A stretch of DNA of 64,000 nt from Martinezella tropici (GCF_003287875.1 NZ_QMKK01000044.1:124001-188000); one strand, 5' to 3'; counted from the first letter of the stretch, positions 26,531-34,657 are shown. Notes: a model not told the origin generated them from the letters alone. Translations and numbers: made by a program.

Positions 26531-26896
26531 TTACGCGGCAAGGAGTTTGTTGACTTCGTCGACGAGTTCCCGAAGGTGGAAAGGCTTGGAAAGAACCTTG
26601 GCATCCTTCGGCGCCTTCGAATCGGGATTCAGCGCGACGGCGGCAAAGCCGGTGATGAACATCACTTTCAGGTCCGGATCGAGTTCGGTAGCGCGGCGCG
26701 CCAGCTCGATACCGTCCATCTCGGGCATGACTATGTCGGTCAAAAGCAGCGAGAACGGCTCTTCGCGCAGCCGGTCGTAAGCGCTGGCTCCATTGTCAAA
26801 GGACAAGACCTTGTAGCCGGCTTTTTCGAGTGCCTTCACGAGAAAGCGACGCATGTCGTTGTCGTCTTCGGCAAGAAGTATCTTCTGGGTCATCAT
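26531..26896 (-). CDS. cpdR: CpdR-type single-domain response regulator
   Basis: 121 residues (two adjacent ATGs, 26896 and 26893). A bare receiver domain: acidic pair in AEDDNDMRRFL, phosphorylation Asp54 in LTDIVMPEMDG, Thr in FITGF, and Lys in LSKPFHLREL. No output domain. The sequence fits rhizobial CpdR1, the ClpXP adaptor regulated by the CckA-ChpT phosphorelay that controls turnover of CtrA and other cell-cycle proteins. The hydrophobic Ala-Ala end agrees with the C-terminal ClpXP recognition reported for Caulobacter CpdR. It lies upstream of tRNA-Val on the same strand. Confidence 0.88.
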   Translation of the reverse strand: MMTQKILLAEDDNDMRRFLVKALEKAGYKVLSFDNGASAYDRLREEPFSLLLTDIVMPEMDGIELARRATELDPDLKVMFITGFAAVALNPDSKAPKDAKVLSKPFHLRELVDEVNKLLAA

Positions 26897-27165
26897 CTCT
26901 ATCGCTAATCAACTTTGTCTGTTGGACTTGTCCAGCTTTTAGGTTAGCGCAGCGCCGTAAACAAGCCGTGAATAGTCGGCCAAAACGCGCCAATCCTGCT
27001 TTTGTTCAAAGCATGACTTCGTTCTGCGAAAACGCCCTGCGTTTCCGCCGAGCGGACATCGGGAGATTTCGAATACGGCGCTTTGGATTAAGGCCATTTC
27101 GGTCAAGTTACTATGGACTTGCGGTCATGCAACTGGCAACATGATTACTGCGACAAGTTGTTGAC

Positions 27166-28065
27166 ATGGTAAAGACGTTGATGTCCGCGGAAATGCGTAG
27201 TTTCGAGATTTTCGAGGTATCGGAGCCCGCCTCCCAGACCATACCGTTTGTCTACAGCTCGCCCCATAGCGGTCGCATTTATCCCCCCGATTTCATCGCC
27301 CAGTCCCGCCTGCAGGGCATCGCCATCCGCCGCTCGGAAGACCATTATGTCGACGAGCTTTTTTCGGCGGCAAGTTCCCTCGGCGCACCGTTGCTGCTTG
27401 CCAATTTTCCGCGCGCCTATATCGACGTCAATCGCGAGCCCTATGAGCTCGATCCGCGCATGTTCGACGGCGCCTTGCCGCCTTACGCGAACATCAATTC
27501 GCTGCGGGTCGCCGGCGGGCTCGGGACGATCCCGCGAATCGTCGCCGAGAATATGGAAATCTATGCGCGGCGCGTGCCGGTCGAGGATGCGTTGAAGCGC
27601 ATCGACACGATCTACAAGCCCTATCATGCAACGCTTCGGCGGCTGATTGCGCGCACCCATGTCAAGTTCGGCTTCGGCGTGCTGGTCGATTGTCATTCCA
27701 TGCCTGGCAATATCCGCATCGCCGGCAGCAATATGCGGCCCGATTTCATCCTCGGCGATCGCTATGGCACCAGCGCCTCGGCAGAGCTTTCGCGTGCCGC
27801 CATGCAGATCCTCGAGGAACTCGGCTTCAACGCCGTGCGCAACAAGCCCTATGCCGGCGGCTTCATCACCGAGCATTACGGCCGTCCCTCGCGCGGGCTG
27901 CATGCGCTGCAGATCGAGGTCAACCGGTCGCTCTATGTCGACGAGACGACGCTGGAGAAACGGCCGGATTTCAACGAGGTCGCGGCTGCCATTACGCTTT
28001 TCATGAAGCGCATGGCCGAGCATGTGGAATCCTATACGGGCGATCCGGCGTTGGCTGCCGAGTAG
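27166..28065 (+). CDS. N-formylglutamate amidohydrolase family protein
   Basis: 299 residues if translation begins at 27166; ATGs at 27181 and 27193 are also possible since none has a strong Shine-Dalgarno. Family signatures: VYSSPHSGRIYP (metal-binding His), RSEDHYVDELF, NFPRAYIDVNREPYELDP, DCHSMPG and LQIEVNRSLYVDE. The family hydrolyses N-formyl-L-glutamate to formate and glutamate in histidine degradation; without hut genes here, the in vivo substrate is open. The gene is divergent from cpdR and followed by a repeat element. Confidence 0.88.
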   Translation: MVKTLMSAEMRSFEIFEVSEPASQTIPFVYSSPHSGRIYPPDFIAQSRLQGIAIRRSEDHYVDELFSAASSLGAPLLLANFPRAYIDVNREPYELDPRMFDGALPPYANINSLRVAGGLGTIPRIVAENMEIYARRVPVEDALKRIDTIYKPYHATLRRLIARTHVKFGFGVLVDCHSMPGNIRIAGSNMRPDFILGDRYGTSASAELSRAAMQILEELGFNAVRNKPYAGGFITEHYGRPSRGLHALQIEVNRSLYVDETTLEKRPDFNEVAAAITLFMKRMAEHVESYTGDPALAAE

Positions 28066-28069
28066 GGAT

Positions 28070-28309
28070 ATCTTGCCCTTGGCGGGCGAGAAAGCAAAAT
28101 TAGCATGTAGCTTCAGCCAAGTGCTGGATTTTGCAAGAGAGAGGGTAGGCGGGAGCGCTCGCAATCTCCGAATTGGGCGAGCAAGAAACGGACCCTCGCT
28201 CTTGCAATTTCAATGGCTTAGAAATTGCGTCAGACTTTTGAAGGCGACACGTCCGGTATCGCAATTCCTACACCAGTGAAATTGCTTTCTCGCCCGCCAA
28301 GGGCGAGAT
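28070..28309. repeat. 240-bp nested inverted-repeat element (MITE/RIME-like)
   Basis: Terminal inverted repeats of 28 bases match at 27 positions: 28070-28097 (ATCTTGCCCTTGG...) and 28282-28309. Inside are a second pair, TTGCAAGAGAGAGGG (28131-28145) against CCCTCGCTCTTGCAA (28193-28207, 14 of 15), and a perfect GCAATTTC / GAAATTGC pair near 28203-28228. No coding potential was seen. It begins 5 bases after the preceding stop codon and ends 48 bases before the small RNA terminator. The organisation suggests a non-autonomous mobile element or rhizobial mosaic element. Confidence 0.7.
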
Positions 28310-28356
28310 GCCCCTGCGCTTGCCGCTCCATCCCACAAAACAAATATAGCCTTAGC

Positions 28357-28382
28357 AAAAAAGAACCGCGCTCGTGGCGCGG
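28357..28382 (-). terminator. Rho-independent terminator of the MmgR-like small RNA
   Basis: On the minus strand CCGCGC-cacga-GCGCGG is followed by TTCTTTTTT. It ends a non-coding transcript and points away from the hisN-like gene. Confidence 0.88.
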
Positions 28383-28434
28383 CTAAGTCTAGGGAGGAAA
28401 CACCCAAGGAGGGTATTTACAGTCAGAAGACTGT
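28357..28434 (-). ncRNA. mmgR: MmgR / suhB-family small RNA
   Basis: About 78 nt on the minus strand. It has a 5' hairpin ACAGTC-ttct-GACTGT (28419-28434), a second small hairpin ACCC-tcctt-GGGT (28402-28414), the unpaired motif TTTCCTCCCT (28391-28400) and a terminator (28357-28382). From memory, that 10-mer is the conserved core of Sinorhizobium meliloti MmgR, an Hfq-associated RNA of about 77 nt that limits polyhydroxybutyrate accumulation, and the related Rfam suhB family is named for its position beside an inositol-monophosphatase gene. The next gene here belongs to that family. The motif can pair with ribosome-binding sites. A sigma-70 promoter sits just upstream. Confidence 0.85.
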
Positions 28435-28440
28435 AGCTGG

Positions 28441-28470
28441 ATACTGATATCGCATTGCACAAATGTCAAG
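28441..28470 (-). promoter_or_regulatory. Sigma-70-type promoter of the small RNA
   Basis: On the minus strand CTTGACA (28464-28470), a 17-base spacer and CAGTAT (28441-28446) place transcription start at about 28434, exactly at the 5' hairpin of the predicted RNA. The -35 fits the alphaproteobacterial CTTGAC consensus well; the -10 fits moderately. Confidence 0.75.
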
Positions 28471-28616
28471 CACTTTATTGCACTGCAAAATATTTGGGCA
28501 GATTCAAAAATCCTGCCTGATTGGCGGGCAGGGCGCCTGTTGCATCATCATCCGGTTTGCTTCAGGGCCTATATGGGATATGACATCGCCCATCCTGTCA
28601 TTTACGTGGATTGACC

Positions 28617-29390
28617 ATGCTTCCCGATCGCTCGTTCTTCTATCGTCTGGCCGAGGCGGCCAAGGCCGAAACCCTGCCGCGCTTTCGTACCGGTGTCGAT
28701 GTGGTCAACAAGGAAGCCAAGGGCTTCGATCCGGTGACGGAAGGGGACCGCGCCGCCGAAGAGGCGATTCGCGCATTGATCGAGGCCGAATTTCCCGACC
28801 ATGGCATTCTGGGCGAGGAGCACGGCAGCGTCGGGCTCGATCGCGAGCATATATGGGTCATCGATCCGATCGACGGCACGCGCGCTTTCATCTCTGGCGT
28901 TCCGGTATGGGGAACGCTGATCGGCCTGCAGAAGAACGGCCGCGCCCTCATGGGGATGATCGACCAACCTTTTACGGGCGAGCGCTATTTTGCCGATGGC
29001 AATGGTTCCACCTATTCGGGGCCGGATGGCGAAAAGCGGCTGCAGGTCCGCGATTGCGGCAGCCTTTCGAACGCCATCCTCTTCACCACCTCGCCGCATC
29101 TGTTCGTCGGCGAGGAGCTTGCCAAATATCGCGAGATCGAAAGCCAGGTCCGGCTTTTCCGTTATGGCACGGATTGCTATGCCTATGCGCTGCTGGCCGC
29201 AGGCCATATCGATCTCGTCATCGAGAATTCGCTGAAACCCTATGATGTCGGCGGCATCATTCCTGTCGTTGAGCAGGCCGGCGGCATCATGACCACCTGG
29301 GATGGCGGTCGGCCGGAAATGGGTGGAACGATCATCGCCGCAGGCAGCCGCGCTGTTTATGAACAGGCTTTGGCTGTGCTGTCTCGCTAG
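28617..29390 (+). CDS. hisN: Inositol monophosphatase family protein, probable histidinol-phosphatase HisN
   Basis: 257 residues from ATG at 28617. Mg-dependent phosphatase of the FIG superfamily: VTEGDRAAEEAIRALIE, GEEHGS (metal Glu), WVIDPIDGTRAFISG (the DPIDGT metal loop) and a C-terminal KPYDVGGIIPVVEQAGG. The DGTRAF variant and overall length fit the HisN-type histidinol phosphatases of alphaproteobacteria better than SuhB, but substrate cannot be fixed by sequence alone. The MmgR-like RNA is divergent from it. The TAG stop abuts a short repeat copy. Confidence 0.82.
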   Translation: MLPDRSFFYRLAEAAKAETLPRFRTGVDVVNKEAKGFDPVTEGDRAAEEAIRALIEAEFPDHGILGEEHGSVGLDREHIWVIDPIDGTRAFISGVPVWGTLIGLQKNGRALMGMIDQPFTGERYFADGNGSTYSGPDGEKRLQVRDCGSLSNAILFTTSPHLFVGEELAKYREIESQVRLFRYGTDCYAYALLAAGHIDLVIENSLKPYDVGGIIPVVEQAGGIMTTWDGGRPEMGGTIIAAGSRAVYEQALAVLSR

Positions 29391-29425
29391 AGCAGCTCAA
29401 CTTTCACGGAGTTTCTAAGCCGCTC
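29390..29425. repeat. Short intergenic repeat between convergent stops
   Basis: GAGCAGCTCAA / CTAAGCCGCTC arms (8 of 11) with the conserved interior CTTTCACGGAGTTTCT. A diverged copy of the first hairpin at 25806. It covers almost exactly the space between the stops of the HisN-like gene and the hydrolase gene. Confidence 0.55.
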
Positions 29426-30398
29426 AGGCTTCCGCTTCGATCTCATAGGCATTGGTTTCGGCGTCGCTGCCGGGGATGAAGGCGTGGATCGCGGCGAGTG
29501 CCTGATTGCGATAGATGTCCCGTTCCTGCAGGATTTCATGCTTGGCGCCGTGAATGGGAACGAGCTGGGCGGCACGGAAATAGCGTGACAGCCGTTCCTG
29601 ATCGGCATAGGGCACGACGCCGTCGCGCGTCGGCGCGATCAGGACGGTGGGGACGTGGATCGAAAACAGGTGTTCGGGCTTATTGACCCGTTCGATCGCC
29701 CGCAAAGCCTGCGATAGCCAGCGCGCCGTCGGCGGACCCAGGCAAAGCTGCGGATAAGCCGCGCCGATGCCGATGTTGCGGCGGTAGCGCTGCTCGTCTG
29801 TCGTCAACGGGTTGTCGGCGAAGGGTCTTTCCTTGAATTTCTTGCTGAACTGCATGCGGCCCAGGCCGATGCCGCTGACCGCACCGGAGAGGAAGCGGAT
29901 AAAGCCGGGTGAGGCGCCGTGCCCGGTCAAGCCGATGAAGGGGGCAGACAGCACCATGCGCTCAATTCGGCTCGCAAGCCTCGGCGCGGCAGACAGGGCA
30001 ATCAGCCCGCCCGTCGAATGAGCAAGGAGAAAAAAGGGCAGACGTGTATCCGGCAGGACGATCTTGTCGAGGAAGGCGGTCAGATCCCGCTCGTAATCGG
30101 AAAAATGGCGGATATGGCCGCGCAACGGGTCTTTCAGCAGTCGCTCGGATCCGCCCTGGCCGCGCAGATCGAAGGTCGCAACCCACAGGCCCTTGGCCGT
30201 GAGGTTACGGATCGTCTCGAAATATTTCTCGATGAATTCGTTGCGGCCCTGTAGCAGGACAACGGTTCCCTTCGCGACCGGCTGCTCGCAGCGGAAGACG
30301 GCGTAGCGCAGCTTGCGTCCGTCGAAACTTTCGAAGAAGCCTTCGGTGCGGTTTTCCGGTACCGGATTGTCTGCCGTGGAATAGAGGATCGAATCCAT
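29424..30398 (-). CDS. Alpha/beta hydrolase, lysophospholipase-like
   Basis: 324 residues from MDSILYST (ATG at 30398); an ATG 33 bases upstream is less favoured because GAGGCG lies near the downstream one. Serine hydrolase fold with oxyanion region VVLLQGRNEFIEKYFETI, nucleophile Ser in LLAHSTGGLIAL, an Asp in IAPTRDGVVPYADQ and a late His in IHGAKHEILQERD. This is the PldB-like/Hydrolase_4 group acting on lysophospholipids or monoacylglycerols; the true substrate is unknown. No signal peptide. Convergent with hisN. Confidence 0.82.
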   Translation of the reverse strand: MDSILYSTADNPVPENRTEGFFESFDGRKLRYAVFRCEQPVAKGTVVLLQGRNEFIEKYFETIRNLTAKGLWVATFDLRGQGGSERLLKDPLRGHIRHFSDYERDLTAFLDKIVLPDTRLPFFLLAHSTGGLIALSAAPRLASRIERMVLSAPFIGLTGHGASPGFIRFLSGAVSGIGLGRMQFSKKFKERPFADNPLTTDEQRYRRNIGIGAAYPQLCLGPPTARWLSQALRAIERVNKPEHLFSIHVPTVLIAPTRDGVVPYADQERLSRYFRAAQLVPIHGAKHEILQERDIYRNQALAAIHAFIPGSDAETNAYEIEAEA

Positions 30399-30621
30399 GA
30401 CGGTGTCGCGCCTCGCTGACCAATGTTTCATCTCAAGGGGATAGCGCAGGCTGGGGGAATTGCAACAGGTTTGTTGGCGGCTCCGGCAATCGATTCCGTG
30501 CTCCTAAAGACGATAATCCTCAATCGGCGATTCCGATGGCACTATCGTTTTTCTCCGTTTCATCTTCTTGCGCAGCTTTGCGAATGTTCGGCCGTTGATA
30601 TCACCTGCGGGAATGGAAGAC

Positions 30622-31356
30622 ATGGCAATCACCGAAATTGCGGATTCAAGAATTCTTATTGTCGGCGGCAGCTCCGGAATGGGGTTGGCGTTGGCGAAAC
30701 GCGCGCTCGCAGCCGGGGCGGAGGTCATCGTCGCTGGACGGAACGCGGATAAGCTCAAGCGCGTTTCAACGGAACTTCAAAGCCCATCGCTTTTCGTCGA
30801 GACGGTCGATATCACGCAAGAAAGCCAAGTCGCCGGTCTGTTTGAGCGCATCGGCCGGCTCGACCATATCGTAAGCACCGCCGCCGATATCGAAGGCGCT
30901 TATGAGCTGCTGCCTTCGCTGGACCTCAGGGCTGCGCAGAGGGTCGTGGAAAGTAAATTCTACGGCCCGTTGCTGCTTGCGAAATATGGGTCGCCCTTAC
31001 TCTCTGCCACTGGCTCCATTACGTTCACGTCAGGCATTGCCGCTTATCGTCCGGCCACCCGGGGGTCGGTGGTCGCTGCGGTCAATGCTGGCCTGGAAGG
31101 GCTGGTTCGCGCGCTTGCAGTCGAGTTGGCGCCCATTCGGGTGAATGCCGTTTCACCGGGGTGGGTCGATACGCCCATCTGGACGTTCGTTGCCGGCGAC
31201 CAAAAAGAAGAAACCTTAGGTGCCATGGCAAAACGGCTGTTGGTCGGACGGGTGGGCCAACCGGAAGACATCGCCGACGCTATCAGCTTCCTGATGGGCA
31301 ACGCCTTTACAACGGGGACGGTACTGCATGTCGAGGGCGGGCATCGGCTGATTTAG
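30622..31356 (+). CDS. SDR-family protein lacking the YxxxK catalytic pair
   Basis: 244 residues from MAITEIAD at 30622 (ATG at 30613 also possible). Rossmann cofactor motif VGGSSGMGLA (15-21), the central strand DHIVSTAAD and the region around Ser137 in ITFTSGIAAY are present. Where classical SDRs have YxxxK, this protein has Val151 and Asn155 (GSVVAAVNAGLEG). VNAVSPGWVDTP is intact. It may bind NAD(P) but use other chemistry or act as a binder. The gene is convergent with and overlaps the LysR gene by 50 bases. Confidence 0.75.
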   Translation: MAITEIADSRILIVGGSSGMGLALAKRALAAGAEVIVAGRNADKLKRVSTELQSPSLFVETVDITQESQVAGLFERIGRLDHIVSTAADIEGAYELLPSLDLRAAQRVVESKFYGPLLLAKYGSPLLSATGSITFTSGIAAYRPATRGSVVAAVNAGLEGLVRALAVELAPIRVNAVSPGWVDTPIWTFVAGDQKEETLGAMAKRLLVGRVGQPEDIADAISFLMGNAFTTGTVLHVEGGHRLI

Positions 31357-32245
31357 CGGACGCAAAGCCGGTGCTTGCGAACGCCAGGAACAGCTTCAAA
31401 GCTGGCGGCTGAACACGCCTGCGCCGCCAGATCATCACAAGCGAAGCTGTCCGCATCGGCCCCGGCCAGGGCATTTCGTCGAGTTCGCCACGATGGAGTG
31501 CGTCCGCGACGGCAAACCACGGAACCAAGCTCGATCCTGTACCGGCAGCCACGAGGCGAGCAATGGTACCGATGCTGCCGACTTCGGCGGCGAGCTTTGG
31601 TGCTGCCATCCCTGCCGCCTCGAATGCCTTGTCGAACAGGTGCCGGTAGACGCAGCCGGCTTCGGTTGCCACGAAGTTCATCGAAGCAAGTGCTGCCAGA
31701 TCGCTTGTCTTCGATGATGCCTCCTGTGCGGGAGGGGTGATGAGGATCAACGGCTCCGTCGATATCACCCGCTTTGCGAGGCGTTCATCAACCTCGCCCC
31801 TGTCAAAACAGAAGGCGACGTCGATCTCACCGGTTTCGAGCTTGCGCAACAGGTCGCCACTGCCCGCTACCTTCACCCGCAGATCGATATCGGGATGATC
31901 GCGCTGAAGGGCCGGCAGCCATTGCGGAAGCTTCATGGAAGCAATGGTCTCAAGCGCGCCGATCGTCACCGTGCCAGCCGCAGCCGCCGAGGCTGCTTCA
32001 ACGGTAGCGCGCGCCTCGTTGGCGATTGCCAATAATTCCTCGGCATAGGGTTTCAGTGCCTCGCCAGCCGCCGTCAGCTCCAGGCCCGATCTCGACCGGA
32101 TAAAAAGCGCAGTGCCCAATTCGGCTTCAAGCGACTGGATCTGGTCGCTCACGCTCGATTGCGCGAGATGGACCTCTTCGGCTGCGCGGGTGAAATTCCG
32201 GTTCCGCGCGACCGCCAGAAATGTCTTGAGTAATCGGGGGTGCAT
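31307..32245 (-). CDS. LysR-family transcriptional regulator
   Basis: 312 residues from MHPRLLKTFLAVAR (ATG at 32245); an upstream ATG gives 11 extra residues atypical of the family. N-terminal winged helix-turn-helix (NRNFTRAAEEVHLAQSSVSD, residues about 16-35) and a periplasmic-binding-protein-like effector domain from about 90. Its 3' end overlaps the SDR gene by 50 bases, an arrangement in which each transcript is antisense to the other's end. Target and effector unknown. Confidence 0.85.
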   Translation of the reverse strand: MHPRLLKTFLAVARNRNFTRAAEEVHLAQSSVSDQIQSLEAELGTALFIRSRSGLELTAAGEALKPYAEELLAIANEARATVEAASAAAAGTVTIGALETIASMKLPQWLPALQRDHPDIDLRVKVAGSGDLLRKLETGEIDVAFCFDRGEVDERLAKRVISTEPLILITPPAQEASSKTSDLAALASMNFVATEAGCVYRHLFDKAFEAAGMAAPKLAAEVGSIGTIARLVAAGTGSSLVPWFAVADALHRGELDEMPWPGPMRTASLVMIWRRRRVQPPALKLFLAFASTGFASAKSADARPRHAVPSPL

Positions 32246-32448
32246 CGAGCCGTGCCGAACCAAAATGACAAGCGCCATTTAAAGCTGGACGGCGCTCAAT
32301 ATTCGTCAGGCTGCCACATCCCTTGTATCGACGTCAATGCACGACGGGATGGCCGTCGGAAGATCAGAAAAAGCGGGCCAGCGGTGTCGGCAATTCGTGG
32401 TGCCCTTGAAGGCGCCTGCGGTATGACGTCGATCGCGATGCCTTTCCG

Positions 32449-33516
32449 TCAAGCCTTCGGTGTCGCTCCGCGCCGCTCCAGCGCGGTTTTGCGAATGATG
32501 TCTGCGATCTCCGGGCTGCTGCTCGATAGCATCTGGAAATCCGACGCATAGAGCGACAGCAGGGAGACTTCGGTCGCGGCGCTGACGGTTGCCGAGCGGG
32601 GCTCGCCGGTGATCAGCGCCATCTCACCGAAGAAACTGCCGGAGCCGAGTTCCACCGGGTTCGGCGTCGCGACGCTGACGCGGCCCTCGACGATGAAGTA
32701 CATCTGGTCGCCGGCCTCGCCCTTGCGGCAGATGACGCCGCCTGCCGGCACGACACGCGGTCTCAGCGCTCTGACAATCTCAATAAGCGCGGCCGAACCA
32801 AGTTTCTGGAAGAGCGGCACCGCGGCAACCAGTTGCCAGTTGCGCACGAAATCCTGGCGGCGAACCTCTTCGTAGAAGCCGGTGGCGAGGATGCCGGCCC
32901 AGAGCGCGAAAATGCCGATTCCGCTCATCATGACCAGGCCTGCGAGGACGCGGCCGGCGAAACTTTGCGGAATCTCGTCGCCATACCCTGTCGTCGACAG
33001 CGTCACCACCGCCCACCACATCGCCAGCGGGATGCTGCCGAACTTGTCGGGCTGAACGTCGCGTTCGATGATATAAGCTACGAGCGCCGCGCCGAACAGA
33101 ACGATGCCGAAGATCGAGGTGACGCCGATCAGGTTGCGCGCTTCCTTGGTCAGGACCCTGCCGAGCAGCCGGAAGAAGATCGAGCCGCGCAGTGGCTTCA
33201 AAAGCCAGATGGCGCAATAGAGGCTTTGGTCGCGGCCGCGGACGAGAAGGAAGGCGGCCAGAGGGACCAGAACAGCCAATATGTCGACGGCGATTTCCGG
33301 TGCGCTGCCGCGAACGCCTTTCGTCCGCTGCACGATCAGCGTCTCGATCAGTTGCAGACCGTAGGCAGCCCAGATGCCGGCGAGCAGAACTTGCAGGATG
33401 AGCCTGGTCTGTCCAGTTATATCAGGCGTCGTGAGTGCCGCCACGGTCAACAGGCCGATTGCAGCGAGCACCGCGTTCAGCGATGCGGAAATCTTCGAAA
33501 AAGGGAGCGCCGACAT
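32449..33516 (-). CDS. Cyclic-nucleotide-gated potassium channel, MloK1 type
   Basis: 355 residues, the same length as Mesorhizobium loti MloK1 and very similar throughout. Six transmembrane segments (about 1-210): the S4-equivalent region KPLRGSIFFRLLGRVL carries few charges, and the pore has the selectivity filter TTGYGD (175-180). A cyclic-nucleotide-binding domain (about 220-350) contains the phosphate cassette SFFGEMALITGEPRSATVS with the cAMP-contacting Arg. Predicted inner-membrane K+ channel opened by cAMP. No operon partner. Confidence 0.92.
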   Translation of the reverse strand: MSALPFSKISASLNAVLAAIGLLTVAALTTPDITGQTRLILQVLLAGIWAAYGLQLIETLIVQRTKGVRGSAPEIAVDILAVLVPLAAFLLVRGRDQSLYCAIWLLKPLRGSIFFRLLGRVLTKEARNLIGVTSIFGIVLFGAALVAYIIERDVQPDKFGSIPLAMWWAVVTLSTTGYGDEIPQSFAGRVLAGLVMMSGIGIFALWAGILATGFYEEVRRQDFVRNWQLVAAVPLFQKLGSAALIEIVRALRPRVVPAGGVICRKGEAGDQMYFIVEGRVSVATPNPVELGSGSFFGEMALITGEPRSATVSAATEVSLLSLYASDFQMLSSSSPEIADIIRKTALERRGATPKA

Positions 33517-33630
33517 TCAATACCCCGGGGTGGGTCGCCACTTACCTGCAACAGGATGAACTAGAATAGGATGGCTTCAATCCAAACGTAAAGGGCTCGC
33601 AGGATATGCGTGGCCGCCAAGTGTCGTCGG

Positions 33631-34110
33631 CTATCGCTGCCCGACCTCAAGCGGAAGGCCCTTGAAAGGCTTGATTTCCTTGAGTACGAAGGTCGTCTGC
33701 ATTTCCTTGATGCGTGGCAGCCGGCGAACGACCGCCATGGCGAAATCCGCATAGCTGTCGAGATCGGTCGCCACCACTTGCAGCAGGAAATCCGCGTCGC
33801 CGGCGATGCTGTAGCAGGCTACGACTTCGTTGAGCTTCAAGACGTCGCGTGAGAATTCCTCGGCCTCCGCTTCGCTGTGGCTGTCGATCTTCACTCTGAT
33901 GAAGGCGAGAACGCCGAGACCGATCCGGCGTCTGTCCAATGTTGCCGCATAACCCTGGATCACACCTGTTTCCTCCAGCTCGCGCACGCGCCGCCAGCAT
34001 GGCGACGTCGAGAGCCCGACTTTCGAGGAAAGCGCCTGATTCGTCAGGCGTCCGTCCTTCTGAAGCGCTTCGAGGATACGCAGATCGACGGGCTCAAGGG
34101 GCTTAGGCAT
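33631..34110 (-). CDS. Lrp/AsnC-family transcriptional regulator
   Basis: 159 residues from MPKPLEPVDLRIL (ATG at 34110, GAGGTCGG upstream). N-terminal helix-turn-helix (LTNQALSSKVGLSTSPCWRR, about 22-41) and C-terminal RAM/AsnC ligand domain with VVACYSIAGDADFLLQVVA. It is divergent from the DUF2000 gene, with a dyad in the shared promoter region, so it probably controls itself and that gene, perhaps in response to an amino acid. Confidence 0.88.
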   Translation of the reverse strand: MPKPLEPVDLRILEALQKDGRLTNQALSSKVGLSTSPCWRRVRELEETGVIQGYAATLDRRRIGLGVLAFIRVKIDSHSEAEAEEFSRDVLKLNEVVACYSIAGDADFLLQVVATDLDSYADFAMAVVRRLPRIKEMQTTFVLKEIKPFKGLPLEVGQR

Positions 34111-34131
34111 ATCCGACCTCAAATTCAACGG

Positions 34132-34154
34132 AATTTGGTACTCTCTACCATATT
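34132..34154. promoter_or_regulatory. Candidate operator between lrp-type gene and DUF2000 gene
   Basis: TGGTA-ctctc-TACCA dyad with AT-rich flanks (AATT on the left, ATATT on the right) lies 22 bases upstream of the Lrp-family start codon. This is the size and symmetry expected for an Lrp/AsnC half-site pair. Confidence 0.45.
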
Positions 34155-34240
34155 CACGTTATTATTTGCAACGAAAGGTAAGAATTCCCCTGATCTCGGA
34201 GATATCCTGTACGCCCATAACTCAATAGCAGCAGGTCGCC

Positions 34241-34657
34241 ATGCTTCCCGATATTCGTGTTGCCATCATCATCAATCCGGCATTGCCGCTCGGTCTGATC
34301 GCCAATACCACCGGTGCCATCTCGATCGGGTTGGGTGCAAAGTTTCCCGCGCTCGCGGCCAGGCAATTGACCGACAAGGAGGAGCGTACGATCGACATCA
34401 GCTCGAACATGCCCGTTCCGATACTGCAGGCGGATGCGGAGACCATACGATCTCTTGTGTTGAAGACCTTGCCGGTGGAAAACGACCGCGCGATCGTTCC
34501 GTTTCCTGCCTTTGCCCGAGCGCTGCACGATTATAGGGACTATGAGGCGACGTTTCCGGATCGCGATCTCGCCGGCGAGGCGATCGACGGCCTGGGGCTG
34601 GCGGGGCCTTCGAAATGGGTGAAGTCGTTGACCGGTTCGCTGAAGCTTTTGCGGTAG
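34241..34657 (+). CDS. DUF2000 family protein
   Basis: 138 residues, start ATG at 34241. Matches the DUF2000 pattern: VAIIINPALPLGLIANTTGA at the N-terminus, ERTIDISSNMPVPILQAD, and a C-terminal helix LGLAGPSKWVKSLTGSLKLL. The fold is peptidyl-tRNA-hydrolase-like, with no established reaction. Divergent transcription from an Lrp-family regulator is the only functional clue, suggesting a role in amino-acid response. Confidence 0.8.
   Translation: MLPDIRVAIIINPALPLGLIANTTGAISIGLGAKFPALAARQLTDKEERTIDISSNMPVPILQADAETIRSLVLKTLPVENDRAIVPFPAFARALHDYRDYEATFPDRDLAGEAIDGLGLAGPSKWVKSLTGSLKLLR

Noticed and set aside
27060..27165. CtrA binding site (TTAA-N7-TTAA) between cpdR and the amidohydrolase
   Set aside because: Only single TTAA words are present, none with the right spacing.
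28070..28309. CRISPR array or insertion sequence
   Set aside because: There is one inverted pair, no regularly spaced direct repeats, and no transposase; no CRISPR-like array was seen anywhere in the window.
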